Shown: one piece after another, positions 26,456 through 51,429 of the stretch
How the letters are laid out: every line of letters starts with the position of its first letter
Position numbering within the stretch: the first letter of the stretch is position 1
NCBI GenBank assembly: GCA_023053685.1
Contig: JALIGW010000029.1
Location: forward strand, 4,598,501-4,662,500
DNA length: 64,000 bases
Reading direction: 5' to 3'
DNA from: Diadophis punctatus similis
Taxonomy: Eukaryota; Chordata; Lepidosauria; Squamata; Dipsadidae
Made by a program: the position numbers and the translations under genes
The notes under the pieces: model-generated
Databases searched by the model: none
Told to the model about the DNA's origin: nothing
The model's input: only the letters and a program-made list of their open reading frames with translations

Positions 26456-26813
26456 CAATGTTCCCTCTAACATTGAAAATCACTGCACGGCAGTTGGAAA
26501 CTGCTGCGCTGCATTTTCTTTTCTGGAGGGACCAATCCAGCCTCCCTGGATGAAGAGTAAGCTGGTGGGCAGCAGCCTTTGATCTCACTCCTCTCCTCTC
26601 CCTAGTAGGGGAGCCCGCCTGGAGAGGCAAGAGTTAAAGCCTCCGCCTCTCTTCGTTGAAGGCTCCTTCCCCCACCCCCCACCCACCCTGATCAGCTGGT
26701 GATCAATGTTCCCTCTGACATAAGAAAATGCTGCGGGGCAGTTGGAAACTGCTGCGCGGCGTTTTCTTATCACGTGCGCGGCTGCGCAGCCGCGCAGCTT
26801 AGAGGGAACATTG
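26456..26813. mobile_element. hAT MITE, CAATGTTCCCTCTAA family, with an internal partial repeat
   Basis: Ends CAATGTTCCCTCTAA / TTAGAGGGAACATTG; perfect 8-bp duplication GTTGCAAC (26448-26455, 26814-26821). A second 5'-like end (CAATGTTCCCTCTGACA) occurs inside at 26704, so one copy may contain another. Confidence 0.88.
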
Positions 26814-26821
26814 GTTGCAAC

Positions 26822-27850
26822 TCTAACCATTCCTAATAGATATTGTTCCACCGAAGCCAGTGGGAACACACGTTGGAAGGAGATAGAATGAAGGTTAGTT
26901 TCAACCGCAAACATGATTTGTTTTCATACTTTATATATAATGTATCAAAATCCCCAGATATCTCAATTTTTTTGATAGTTGATATGTAAGCTACGGTACA
27001 ATATCAAATTAAAATAATTCAAGCAAAGCTCTCTCTGCTTTAACCAAGATGAGTGAGGTGCATTTGTCTCTTGATGAAACTAAACATTCAACTTCATTCA
27101 GAATGACGAAGACTCAATATTCCTTGAGATGGAAATGGACATTCTCCATTTCTGTGAAGTTGACTGCTGTTCAAGAATAGAGACTGTCCCAGGGCTTCTG
27201 TGGTGCTAAACCCATCCTAAAGGGAGTGCAAAAATGAAGTACGGCGAAGTCGGTTCACCCAAAATCCTGCATTGTATCATCTCTAATACTCAACGGGGGG
27301 AAAAGCACTAGAGCCTGGATTCCTGCTTTTATTTAATTTAGAATTTTTCTCCTCTTACCGAAACCCAAAACATCTTATGCATTAAATAACAAAATTAATG
27401 GCAGTTCTGCTCTAAATGGAGACATTTCATATACTTCTACAGCTCCTTCTATCCTCTTAAGGATATGACTTCTTTTTAAAGTCTTCTGGAAGTTTCCTTT
27501 GCCTTTTGTATAAATGTTCTTTGAATCCCTGTAGGCCACCTTTCAAATTCCCTTTGAATGTCTGTTGTTTATCAGAAGTGACAAAAGGCTATGGAAACAC
27601 TGTCTATTATTAATAGCACTGGAGTATTCTCCCATACAGCTGATGCCTCAAGAGACCAATACACAGGCTGAAAAATCTCTTACAGGCATCTCGCTAGACA
27701 TCACTTTCCCTCTAAAAGAGAAAAACAGTTCTTTCCTGTGATTCCCTTAAATGTTGAGCTGAACTGCTAAGGGGCTGCTAGCAGCTATCACTCTTTACCT
27801 TGTCCTGGCTCCCTCTGGCCCTTTTGAGAAGTAGGGGCTATGATTGAAAG
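26822..27850. other. Intergenic upstream of the possible SMTNL1 promoter
   Basis: No exon or repeat recognised. Confidence 0.4.
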
Positions 27851-27853
27851 AAG

Positions 27854-28157
27854 CACCTGCTGGTTTCCTGATAAAAATAGGAGTGTTTAGTTACCCATCA
27901 CAGAATGGAGGGTGGCTGTATCAACAGAGTAGTAAACAATGAGAGAAGTGCTGCAGGCAGGCATAGCGATAGGAGTGGGGATTGAGATACTGGCAGAAGA
28001 AGCCAGGAGAAAGAAGACACAAAGAAAGACAGCTAGCCTTGGGGAAGGACCTACCAATAGGTAGGTGAAGTTTGATTTCTAGGGCATCATCATCTTTCTA
28101 AATGGTCCGTAGTAGACTCTGGGCTCGCTAAAGAACTGTTCCTAGGTGTGACTCCAG
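27854..28157 (+). promoter_or_regulatory. Speculative SMTNL1 muscle promoter and noncoding first exon
   Basis: A myogenic-type E-box CACCTG (27854-27859) lies 11 bases before an AT-rich ATAAAAATAG (27871-27880), one base off a MEF2 site and also TATA-like. Downstream, 28152-28157 ends with CTCCAG followed by a perfect donor GTAAGT at 28158. A second possible donor is at 28061. This would fit an upstream noncoding exon splicing to the acceptor at 32646. Inference only. Confidence 0.25.
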
Positions 28158-28494
28158 GTAAGTGTTTATTCCCAAGATATAAGGAGATGGCTATTTGATG
28201 ACTCCTACACCATGTTCAGGTCCTAGAGAGCTCAGATAGGATTCTTAAACTCTGGAAGGAGAAATAGAGATGGGAGGGAAACCTTATGGTGAAGTTATAT
28301 TTAAACGCATATCATGTTTTCCTATCCCCCCACCCGAAAAATTTAGGAGACATAGGAAGAATGGTTATGTATGGGAATTAGCTATTCTTTAAAGTATTCA
28401 CTGAAGAACACTGAGAATGAGAAAAGAAGAAAAGTAACGAAGTGTATGATGCTGAGAGTTCTTCAAAAGAGCAAAGATGGACCACATTTTGTTG

Positions 28495-28625
28495 TTGAGA
28501 GTGTGGTCATTTTCTTTTAATTGTATATATATTTTAATGTTTATATTGTGTTTTTACTTGGCTGTTCACCGCCCTGAGTCCCCTGGAGAAGGGCGGTATA
28601 TAAATTTAATTAAACTAAACTAAAC
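28495..28625 (+). mobile_element. CR1 LINE 3' UTR fragment
   Basis: Contains TTCACCGCCCTGAGTCCCCT and GGGCGGTATATAAATTTAAT with an (AAACT)n tail; it matches the 3' end of the CR1 at 58330-58471. Confidence 0.8.
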
Positions 28626-29806
28626 TAAACATCTCAGGGTGGCAAGTAATGGCCAGAAACAGAGCTTTCTTATGAATGGCACTCTGGTTGTGGCATTAGT
28701 TCGTCAAAAAGGCTCAACTGGTGTTTATTCTAGTTATTTCAGCAGCAGACCCAGAGCTTTTGATTTCACTTTATATATATTATCCAACCTATTTTATCTC
28801 TGATTATTTTCCTGTGCTTTATGTTTTATTGCTGAATACTTTTATGTTGCTTTTTTATGTGCTGTATGGCATCCTTGTTCATACTTTTTAAAAATGTGTT
28901 TTTATTATACATCTGAAATTATTTTGGAATGTTCAGTCTAAATGTTCATTGAAGGCTAATTTAGGCAATCCTTTTCCTCAAATAAAAAATAAACGTGTTG
29001 TCTCTATTTCTCTGAATCTGTAACTTCCTAGTATTGTTAGTGATAAAGGTATATTTTGGAAGGTACACCGTTTGAATTTCTGTTTATTGTGAAATGTTGA
29101 AGGCCAAGAATCTCATTTTTTTTTACAATGGTGACACCTCTGGGAAAACTGATGTATGAAGGAAAACAGCCAAATGCTCTATGATGGAGCGCTCAAGGAG
29201 CTTTGGAATATATCTTCAATTTAAACAGATTATTCATAGAGCTGTAAATCATTTTAAATTTTAAATGCATGCAAGTCAGCAAGGCACGGAACTTCTGCTA
29301 TGCTTTTCTGTTTTTTTGAAGAGAGAAATAAAGATACCAAAGTTGGTACAAATCTCATATAAACCAATTTCAAGAAAGTTACACAGGACTATATTCTTTA
29401 GGATTTGCCCACAGCTGCAGACTTTAGTTAGTTTGGTTTCAAGGAAGTTATGGCATTTCTGCCTATTCAAGGGCTGGAAAGACATCAACTGGTATTAGAA
29501 GGACAAAAATAAGGCAGGCGGTAATACTCAATCATCCAGCATTCACCACAATATTCAGCATCTAGCTCAAATAATGCCCTATATTCTGGCTAACTGGCAC
29601 GCACAGGTTTTAAGAATGTCTTTCTTCAGTGAAATGGTTTTTAATCTACTCAAACTGCTTCTGTCACTTAGTTAATGTATTTATAGCTCCAGTAGAGAAG
29701 TGAAATTTGCACCATTATCCCAGCAGACGTACTCTGACACTTCCTTTGAATCTGATTCAATTCTTGATAACTTTGTGGATGTATCTCATCAGCATTACAA
29801 AAATAA
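28626..29806. other. Region upstream of SMTNL1, no recognised feature
   Basis: AT-rich, no coding potential supported. The 77-codon open frame at 29265-29498 has no recognisable product. Confidence 0.4.
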
Positions 29807-30071
29807 GAGCCGAGGTGGCGCAGCGGTTAGAGAGCAGTACTGCAGGCTACTTTAGCTGACTGTGATTTGAGTTTAGCTGTTCAAATCTCACCGGCTCAGG
29901 GTTGACTCATCCTTCCATCCTTCCGAGGTAGGTAAAATGAGGACCCAGATTGTTGGGGGCAATGTAAATATACATTGCTTAATGGTGTAAACCGTTTAGA
30001 GAGTGCTTGCACTATGAGGCGGTATATAAATCTCATTAATAAATAAATCATTAATAAATAAATAAATAAAT
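29807..30071 (+). mobile_element. Sauria-type tRNA SINE, copy 3
   Basis: Starts GAGCCGAGGTGGCGCAGCGG, ends with an AATAAATAAAT tail. It has a small internal insert (AATATACATTGCTTAATGGT area) compared with other copies. Confidence 0.88.
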
Positions 30072-30747
30072 GATTTGCCATTACCCTTCCAGGATGTTTT
30101 TTCAATTTCCCAGTCCTGCCTACAGCCCTGGCTTTTACCCATCCTAATTCTAATAAGCTCCTCTTTGTTTAGCATTCTTAAATCATCTGAGGTCAGCTAA
30201 GTGCTATCTCTTAGCTGAACAAAAACATCGATTTCTCCCAAGTGTGTTAGGGATATTCTCATACTTTAGAAAAGTCCTACAATGAAAGGGAACCTAGGGG
30301 TTTCTACAGATGCTGTAGTGTGACGGAGTTATGAGTATGCCACTGGACACCCAAGGCAGAAATGTGGAGATGTAAGAGAAGAACATGAGCACAATTCAGG
30401 AAGGATAACCCCTGAGTGGGGATTGGCTGAAAACAAAGTAGGAAAAATATGTTTGGAACCAGTCAATGGACATACACAGTTACCTGCCAATGATTCTTTG
30501 GATGATTACATCAGATTCCCATCTTTAGACAAATTACACCCAGTCACCCATTGTTCAGTGAGGGCCTTTTTCTTGTAGCTCTTTCTCTCTCGCTCGCTTT
30601 TTCAGGAAAACGATTTCTTTCCTGAAAACAGTAGGAAACTTCCCCTACAATTCATATATTGAGCAAATAGGATAGCAGAAGCATGGACACAAAGAACAGA
30701 TAATAAATGGTGTGGCTTTTTTAACTGAAAGAGCACTTTTACTGACA

Positions 30748-31204
30748 GAGCAATAGCAACAGCACTTAGACTTACATAACGCTTCACAGTGCTTTTTTTT
30801 TAATTCAAAAAGTTTTATAAGTACAAAGTACAAACATTTTTCTCTTTTCTCCCCCCCTTCCCCCCTAACCCCAACCCACCCCCCTTACCCTCCCCCCTCT
30901 CCCCCCCCCGGACTTCCCAGAGAAAGTACAGGGCATAATATTCAATAAAATAAATTTAAATTAAGTTAAAAGAAATTCTTAATTTCCACATTTTTTAAAT
31001 CTTTAACTCCGAATTATCGGAGTTAATTGCTTTTACAGCCCTCTCTAAGCGGTTCACAGAGTCAGCCTATTGCCCCCAACAATCTGGGTCCTCATTTTAC
31101 CCACCTCGGAAGGATGGAAGGCTGAGTCAACCTTGAGCCACTCAGAATTGAACTCCTGGAGTGAGCAGTGAGTTAGCCCTGCAGTACTGTATTCTAACCA
31201 CCGT
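30748..31204 (-). mobile_element. Sauria-type tRNA SINE, copy 4, split by another insertion
   Basis: The SINE runs from AGCAATAGCAACAGCACTTA to CTAACCACCG but is interrupted at about 30798-31030 by a retroposon-like insert. TGCTTTT is present on both sides of the insert and reads as its target duplication. Confidence 0.8.
30798..31030. mobile_element. Retroposon-like insert with poly-C tracts inside SINE copy 4
   Basis: Begins with a T run, then AATTCAAAAAGTTTTATAAG, then several C-rich tracts and an AT-rich end. It looks like the reverse of a poly(A)-tailed LINE 3' end; the family is not identified. Confidence 0.5.
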
Positions 31205-32289
31205 GGTTTTTTTTAAAACTAAACTACCATGTGTTTAGTAATTAAAAACTAGCAAATCCATTGCTTTCAATAGAATATGGAGTTACAGCCCACGGAAGAA
31301 TAATGGGGTACAAAGCGAAATGAGCTAAGAGACTTCTAGGCATCCTGACCTCTCCACTGTCTTTGCAAATGTCAGGAGGGTATTTTTAGTTGGTGTTGCA
31401 GCAACTCACCTGCCCCCACTTTTCCCCAGAACTGCCTCTTGCTCTTTCCATGTCTGAGTCACTGGCTGTTCCTGGACTTCGTTGGCAGGTTTTATTTAAA
31501 GATGATTTACTAAGTGATAAGAAAAGAAGAGGACAGGAGTTTCCCAGCCTCCGAGGACCTATCTTGTGCTTCAGATAATTAGCTCCTTTGACGGGACCAA
31601 TCTCACCACTAGGCAGAAAGAGGCAAGAATAGCAACTTCTAAAACTTTTATGACTGCTGTGTTTTTACTGCCATAGGAAGAGGAGATTGTCTACAGGATT
31701 GTTGCCTTACATGCCAAAAGTCTTTATACTGTATTTACTTGGAATAACACCATGTATCTATGCTGGGGATGAGAAATATTTGCTACCCTGTCATAGGCAG
31801 AAAAATGTACCGGATTAACCCAGATAGAGGTTGGTGAGTTTAGCCGCGCGCATAGTTCTGCCTGTTAATACTCAAAGAAGGGCGGATTAAAGCACATGTT
31901 GCCAGGTTCTGTGTTAAGCCTCGTTTTGTGATCTCACGCATGAGATATGAGACCGTAGGTCATGTTTCCTTTGTTCAGAAGCATAGGGGGACGCACACAA
32001 ATGCAGTCCCACTTGCACTAGAATGTCCAGTAAAGGAGGTTATGCAGCTGCAGTTCTGAAAACTTTAATACAGTTCTAATGGCTCGTACTAAGCATATGA
32101 TCAAATTGTTCTGAAATACAGAAGAAGTGCAGAGAATAGCAAGTGTTTTTACTGCCCTGGATGTGATTACTATGTAAGGTGATTTTCAGCACAGCAAAAC
32201 CTCCAGTTGGGCAATAGTTATAGAATTTTCTTAGCTGCATGTCATATACTTTAGAAGAAAGGTTTTGTGAAATCAACCTCTTCCATATT
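31205..32289. other. Region just upstream of SMTNL1
   Basis: No recognised repeat or exon. A noncoding SMTNL1 exon could be here or further upstream; none is clear. Confidence 0.4.
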
Positions 32290-32319
32290 CCTCCTCCTCC
32301 TCCTCCTCCTCCTCCTCCT
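32290..32319 (+). repeat. (CCT)n microsatellite
   Basis: Ten CCT/TCC units, 330-420 bases before the first SMTNL1 coding exon. The complement is a GGA run that may form quadruplex or triplex DNA. Confidence 0.95.
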
Positions 32320-32362
32320 GGCATCTACAGTAGATCTTAAGGAATAAAATGTATTCAGTGCA

Positions 32363-32365
<3 letters not shown>

Positions 32366-32418
<53 letters not shown>
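32366..32418 (+). repeat. (AC)n microsatellite
   Basis: About 26 AC units, upstream of SMTNL1 coding exon 1 and close to the (CCT)n tract. Confidence 0.97.
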
Positions 32419-32420
<2 letters not shown>

Positions 32421-32709
32421 ATGACTTCTCTGAGTGAAAAGTCCCTCATCACATTAAATGCCCTCAGCTTTTCAATAGAGTCAGATCACACATTTAACTG
32501 CAAATTAGAGATGCCAAGGATTGCCCAAGCAGTTGGGACAAACTAACAGTTACAATATACGTTATTAATTTGAGTAAAAAAAATGGAAACCTTTAACACT
32601 GAGATTTCATGATTATTTTTTTCACTATATATATATATATTTCCAGGAGTGGAGCGTGAATAGGCCACTTACTTTGCACTCCATTGGAACAACAGAGAAA
32701 CCTGGTATT

Positions 32710-45944
<13,235 letters not shown>

Positions 45945-46678
45945 AAATGCAAAGCAGGCTTTGGCTTGAGGCTCATTGGAAGCTATAGAAAAATTTGGTG
46001 GGGCAGGTAAGAAGGTTTCTGTGGTTCTCATCGTCAAAGGGGACTAGCTCCTTGAAATTCTAGAATCACATTAAGTGCAACTAGATAAAACCAAAAGAAA
46101 TGGAGAAATAATAGAAGGTTTGAGATCTTGCTCATTGGTAGCACGTGGCAAAGAAGAATTTTAGTCATAATTTGTTTTTAAACTATTCCCCCATCTTCCA
46201 GATCTAGCTCTGAACACCTACACGTGTTTAGGTATTAGGGCTAAAAAAAATTAAGGTTTCATATTTAACTTAAAAATCTTCAACATATTCCTTGGAAATC
46301 TTATCTTTTGGGGGGGGGGCATAACCAATGTTATTGTCCCGCCCTTAGAATGTGGGGATGATGCTCTTATTGGGATATAGTATATTTTCCTTCATGGGTC
46401 TCAATGTCATGTTAGTTTATTAGCTACCAAGTAATATACTATCTCCTTAAATGGGAATGTCCGTTGATGATGTCACTCCTTTAGTCAGTGGAAAACAACC
46501 AAGGATAACACATAAATGATTAAGAAATGCTTAAAGATGTTAAAGGTGTTTGATCACTAGAAAAGTTCATCGTGATGGTAGGGATCTTAACATTCTCAGT
46601 ACTGGGAAGATAAGCCATTTTGGCTTGCAAGACCATTTTATTTCTAGATATTCTGTTTAAATGAACAGAATATCTAGA

Positions 46679-46689
46679 AATAAAATAAA
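46679..46689 (+). terminator. Probable SMTNL1 polyadenylation signals
   Basis: Two overlapping AATAAA hexamers (46679-46684 and 46684-46689), about 735 bases after the SMTNL1 stop codon. They fall in or beside the right arm of a perfect 23-bp hairpin (see findings). No earlier AATAAA was seen in the 3' UTR. Confidence 0.5.
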
Positions 46690-46995
46690 TGTTGCTGTTT
46701 CCACTTCCCGGTGAATGTTAGAGGTCTAGCTGGAGCATGTTGGTGCAGTAAAAATGGCACGTAAAGACAGTTACTTGTGAAAGAATAGTCCCAGGCAAAA
46801 GATGAAAAACCAGCAGAGTATTCTAGCAATGACTGACCAGGTGCCCTGTAGATAGGAGACTTCATGCATTAAGATCCCCAGTCAACATGTCCAACACATG
46901 TGAAGGGCTCTAGATTGGGGAAGGACTTTATTCAACAGCTGGATCTTTTCCACATTAAAGTTTGTAGGATTTCAAAGAAACATAGGGCTGCGGTT

Positions 46996-47235
46996 CTTCT
47001 GAGTGGTGTGGTGGCCTAGAGGTGGAGCTCTCATCTCACAACCAGGAGGCTGTGAGTTCGATCCTAGGTAGAGGCAGATATTTCTCTCTCTGGGTACACT
47101 GAGAATATATCTGCTGCAAAAAAAACTCCGCATTGGCAACAGGAAGGGCATCCGGCCAGTAAACACTCAACTCCCTTCAGTTGCCCAGACTCCATCCCGC
47201 AAGGGATTATGGGGTCATTAAAAGAGGATGATGAT
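46996..47235 (+). mobile_element. tRNA-derived SINE of a second family
   Basis: tRNA-like head with an A-box-like TGGCCTAGAGGTGGAG and a B-box GTTCGATCC, a body with GCAACAGGAAGGGCATCCGG, and an end GGGTCATTAAAAGAGGATGA. Confidence 0.7.
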
Positions 47236-48456
47236 AGGGCCATGGTTCTTCTGTATCCAATTGGCAGGTAGGCTAGCCTATAAACTCGCTTAGAAACACT
47301 GTAGAAATGATAGCAGTTGTTGGGAAGCTATGCTTGGAACCATCCACTGTGCTTGGCTTCTGTGTTTTCTCCAAGACACCTCAAATTTGGATGTTTTTTT
47401 TTAATTTTTCAGACAGAATGCAACATGGGATGTACCCAGGCTAAAAGACATATATATTCTGCAATTTCCTGAGCATGGCATTGGAATCAACCACTGCTAC
47501 TTAACCCCGACTAAAATCTGCTATGTGCCACCCTTCTGCCACCTGAAAAGAGCAGGAAAGGAACGCTTACTAATGTCATGTCAGCACTTCAAACATCTGA
47601 TGTTTATGGAAGCCGAACTGAGCCTGCCCCAAAGACACATGACTCAGAAGCAGTGTGTCCTTCTTCCAGATGTTACCATCAGCAACTCCGCGTCCTCTTT
47701 TTGGATTGCAAAAGCCTTCCTGCAACCCATGCTGCAATCACCCTTTTCCCTTACCAGGCACCGGTTCCATTAAAGCACAACTGTACCAAGTCAAGGCTGT
47801 CACACAGTATTTTTAATGCTGCATTCTGTTTTAGCAACAGCAATTCAGGTGGCCTACAGCAGTGGTTTCCAAGGGAGAATGCAAACATGCTCTGTTTGAA
47901 GTAGCTGCCCGGGCATATTAGAATGGTTTGAGCAACACGGTATACGTGGCCCAATCTTATGTTTGTTTCCTAAGAAATAAGCTCCTCTGCATTCAGCTAC
48001 TCCCAAAAGCATTGAACTTTGAGCAAAGAAATCACACTGTGCAGATAAGAGCCTAAGAATAAACAAGCTGACTGGAGGGAGGGGGGAATTCCCCCCTTTG
48101 TTGGTTTACAGGAAAAGTGCTGGGCAAACATCGAATGACAAAGCTTTCAATGTGTGGCAATGAAAACCTCTCCGGAGGCAGAGATTTACATGTGGTGATT
48201 TTGCTGTGTTCTCGGCAGCTTGGAAGGATTTGGGGGAGGAACAAGTTGAAACTGTTCGGAAGACAGCTCATTTTACAAGATGGCAAACAGGATCCAATTC
48301 GGTGTAAAAAATCCCCACTTTGCTTCTTCTTCCCACTTTTAAATGTAAACACACTATATTTAGAAAGGGAAGAGGAGGATGAAGATGGCTTTAAGCCTGA
48401 ACTAAAGAGGAAGGAGAACTGCAAACTGTTTCTTATTTATTGAGAACAAAAGACAG
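47236..48456. other. Intergenic between SMTNL1 and UBE2L6
   Basis: The open frames at 47525-47904 and 48053-48443 have no recognisable products. No repeat identified. Confidence 0.45.
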
Positions 48457-48464
48457 GTGTACAT

Positions 48465-48621
48465 CAGTAGTGGGTTCTAAAACCCTTTACTACCGGTTTT
48501 TGCGCGCGCAATGCTTCTGCGCATGTGCAGAAGTGTCCCGGGTGGGTGGGTGGGCGGAGCTTCCCGCCACCGGCGCTACCGGTTCTTAGAACCGGGCCAA
48601 ACCGGGAGCAACCCACCGCTG
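48465..48621. mobile_element. hAT MITE, CAGTAGTGGGTTC family
   Basis: Ends CAGTAGTGGGTTC / GCAACCCACCGCTG with perfect 8-bp duplication GTGTACAT (48457-48464, 48622-48629). Close relative of the copy at 2657. Confidence 0.92.
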
Positions 48622-48907
48622 GTGTACATGCTGGTATTTTAGTTTGCAGAAATACATACTCCTTTACAGGCCTATTTCCAGTGACCAATGCAAGTAACGT
48701 TTAGAGGAAAAGCTTACTTTAAAAAGGGGTGAACTTGAAAAGAAAGCAAGTCCTAGGAAAGTTGTAGGAAAGCAAGATCTAGTGGTTTAATTCTGCTCTA
48801 TTGCTCATGTCTCAGTGAGATTCCTGATGCCTGAAGCCCTTCAGCTCAAGCCCAAAGGAGCTGTGCTTTCTAAGTAATGAGAGGCAATTCATTGTTTCTT
48901 CTCTCCT

Positions 48908-49640
48908 AGGTCAGATATGCTCGCAACAAAATACTTTATGCCACCAGACAAACAACCTAGAACTACACTGCCTTCAGTATTACCTAAGCGTAGTTCATAA
49001 AATTATATGCTACAATGTCCTTCCTGTCAATGACTACTTCAGCTTCAACCACAACATACAGGAGCACATAATAGATACAAACTTAAAGTGAACCGCTCCA
49101 AACTCGATTGCAGAAAATACGACTTTAGCAACAGAGTGGTCAATGCCTGGAATGCACTACCTGATTCTGTGGTTTCATCCCCAAATCCCCAAAATTTTAA
49201 TCTTAGACTGTCTACTGTTGACCTCACCCCATTCCTAAGAGGTCTGTAAGGGGCGTGCATAAGCGCACCAGAGTGTCTACCATCCCTGTCCCAATGTTCC
49301 CTTTTATTCGTATTCATTTCATGTATTCAAATCATGTTTATACTTATATATACAGGGGTGGGTTCTTCTTTTCTTCGCTGCCGGTTCGCTCCTTGAGGCG
49401 CTGCGTGGGCACGCGTGCATGCGCAGAAGCAAAAAACAAGATGGCAGCGCCTACGGTGCCGTCAAGAGAGCCGGTTTGGGGGCATGGCAGGCCTGGGTCA
49501 CTGCCGGTTCTAGCGACCCAGGCCGCCAAATTACTACCGGTTCTATAGAACCGGTCCAAACTGGCAGGAACCCATCTCTGTATATATATTATCTAATACG
49601 TGCTTGACAAAATAAATAAATAAAATAAATAAAAACTAAA
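48908..49640 (+). mobile_element. LINE 3' end (CR1/L3-like) with reverse-transcriptase C-terminus
   Basis: One frame ends KYDFSNRVVNAWNALPDSVV ... STVDLTPFLRGL with a stop at 49248-49250, the usual C-terminus of CR1/L2-group ORF2. The 3' UTR is split by the hAT MITE at 49353-49580 and ends in an AAATAA tail. Confidence 0.75.
49353..49580. mobile_element. hAT MITE, CAGGGGTGGGTTC family, inserted in a LINE 3' end
   Basis: Ends CAGGGGTGGGTTCTT / AGGAACCCATCTCTG with 8-bp duplication TATATATA on both sides. It splits the 3' UTR of the LINE at 48908-49640. Confidence 0.88.
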
Positions 49641-49770
49641 ACTTAAAGTGCTATAAACTTTAGAGGTAGTTTTAAACTGTTTTTCCTGAACAAGTGAAAA
49701 AAGGAAAGGGAAAAAAAGAATTGATGCAAAAATATAGTATCAGTAAGTGGAGAAGGAAGTTACAAAAGTT

Positions 49771-49884
49771 GTACAATTAGGGCTCAATATATTATTGATG
49801 AAGAATTAACCATTTAAATATATTGGATTTTTTCATGGTTACCGTAATTCTTCATCAATGATATACTGAGCACTAACTGTACAG
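49771..49884. repeat. Foldback element of about 114 bases
   Basis: Arms 49771-49811 and 49843-49884 are imperfect complements sharing ATTGATGAAGAATTA. Possibly a small MITE; family unknown. Confidence 0.65.
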
Positions 49885-50285
49885 TTTTATTCTTATTTTA
49901 ACAATAAGGAAAAGGATTTTAGACATCTTTTTGAATCTCTGCACTGAGTGCCAGAGTTTCCACTACTTATTATTTAAAAACACTCAAAAAAAGCGAGAAA
50001 CAAGCACTACTGAAAACATTTTGAATACTTTGCTTCTAACTTCCCCTTTGTTATACTCTTAACTGATACGTAGTATTAATAATTGATAACTATCTTTGGA
50101 GACACTGGACAGTCTTGGTACACATCATTGTGATCTATGAACTGATTCAACTAGATAACAGCACACAAACACACAGACACACACTCACACTGCATTGACC
50201 AAGAATCATTGCTTGTATTCTGGCCTATGTTTAAGGACTGGACCAGCTTGCTTTGCCTCAATAGCCCTCTCTAGAGATGTAAAAT

Positions 50286-50511
50286 AGCAATAGCAATAGC
50301 ACTTAGATTTATATACTGCTTCACAGGGCTTTAAAGCACTGTCATTTAGAGTGTCAGCATATTGCCCACAACAATCTGGGTCCTAATTTTACAGACCTTG
50401 GAAGGATGGAAGGCTGAGTCAACCTTGAACCGGTCAGGATCGAACTCCTGGAGTGAGCAGTGAGTTAGCCCCGCAGTACTGCATTCTAACCACTGCGCCA
50501 CCACAGCTCCA
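50286..50511 (-). mobile_element. Sauria-type tRNA SINE, copy 5
   Basis: Antisense copy from AGCAATAGCAATAGCACTTA to CTGCGCCACCACAGCTCC. It shares the CTCCTGGAGTGAGCAGTGAG block with copy 4, suggesting the same subfamily. Confidence 0.85.
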
Positions 50512-50589
50512 ATAGCTGTCTTCTAGGGCCACTCCACCCCCAACTGAGGTATTTCAAAATCTGAACAATATGGCCTTCTCTTAACATCC

Positions 50590-51290
50590 CAAACAGAATA
50601 GCAGAATAACACAGTTGGAAGGGGGGGTCTTAGAGGTCTTCTAGTCCAACCCCTGCTCAAGCAGGAAATCCTATAACAGGGGTGTCAAACTGGATTTCTT
50701 TGAGGGCCGGATCAGCATTGTAGTTCTCCTCTGCGGGCCAGCCGGGGGGAGGGAGGCAAACGGGACAGTAGCCTCCTGCAGCACCCTGCCGGCCAAAACA
50801 GGGTACAGGAGGGGCCATGCGCACCCCTCCTCGTGCCCCCGTTTTGACCAGCAGGACACCGTCCAGACCAAAAATGGGCTGCACAGGGGCCACGCGCAGC
50901 CCCCCCCCATTCAATTTTGGCTGCCAGAGGCACCGCAGGCCAGTCCTTTGCTATTTTCAGGCTGGCCCTGTGGGCCAGATTTAAGCACCCCGTGGGCCTT
51001 GAGTTTCACACCCCTGCCCTATAACATTTCAGACAAATGGTTGTCCAACCTCTTCTTTAAAAAAACCCCGTGTTAGAGCAGCCACAAATTTTGGAGTAAA
51101 GTTGTTCTACTGATAATTGCTCTGTCAGGAAATTTCTTAGTTTTAGGTTGATTCTGTCTTTGATAAATTTCCATCCATTGTTTCTTGTGCTTTGAGAATA
51201 GGTTGACTCCCTCTTCTTTGTGATAGCCCTTCAAATGTTGGAAGACTCCTGTGATGTCATCCCAGTCCTTCTTTTCATTAAACTAGACAC
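50590..51290 (-). mobile_element. CR1 LINE 3' end, antisense, split by a hAT MITE
   Basis: Same family as 13481-13990 (CACAGTTGGAAGG, CTTCTAGTCCAACCC, then GACAAATGGTTGTCCAACCT). Interrupted by the hAT MITE at 50677-51016. Confidence 0.85.
50677..51016. mobile_element. hAT MITE, CAGGGGTGTCAAACTC family, nested in a CR1 copy
   Basis: Ends CAGGGGTGTCAAACTGG / CTTGAGTTTCACACCCCTG; flanks TCCTATAA / CCCTATAA. It splits the antisense CR1 at 50590-51290, so it is the younger insertion. Confidence 0.88.
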
Positions 51291-51429
51291 ACCACTATTA
51301 GCAAAATTCTGTTATACTTCACAGAACTGCTTCTTAGCGATTACTGGGCATATGATTCATTGTAGGAAGAAGAAAATTCAGATAGGCAAAAACAATGCCC
51401 GAAATAATGATCTTTCTCTCTTTCTAGGG

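Noticed and set aside
47525..47904. Overlapping 82- and 108-codon frames after SMTNL1
   Set aside because: No similarity, no splice support, and two frames open at once suggest chance.
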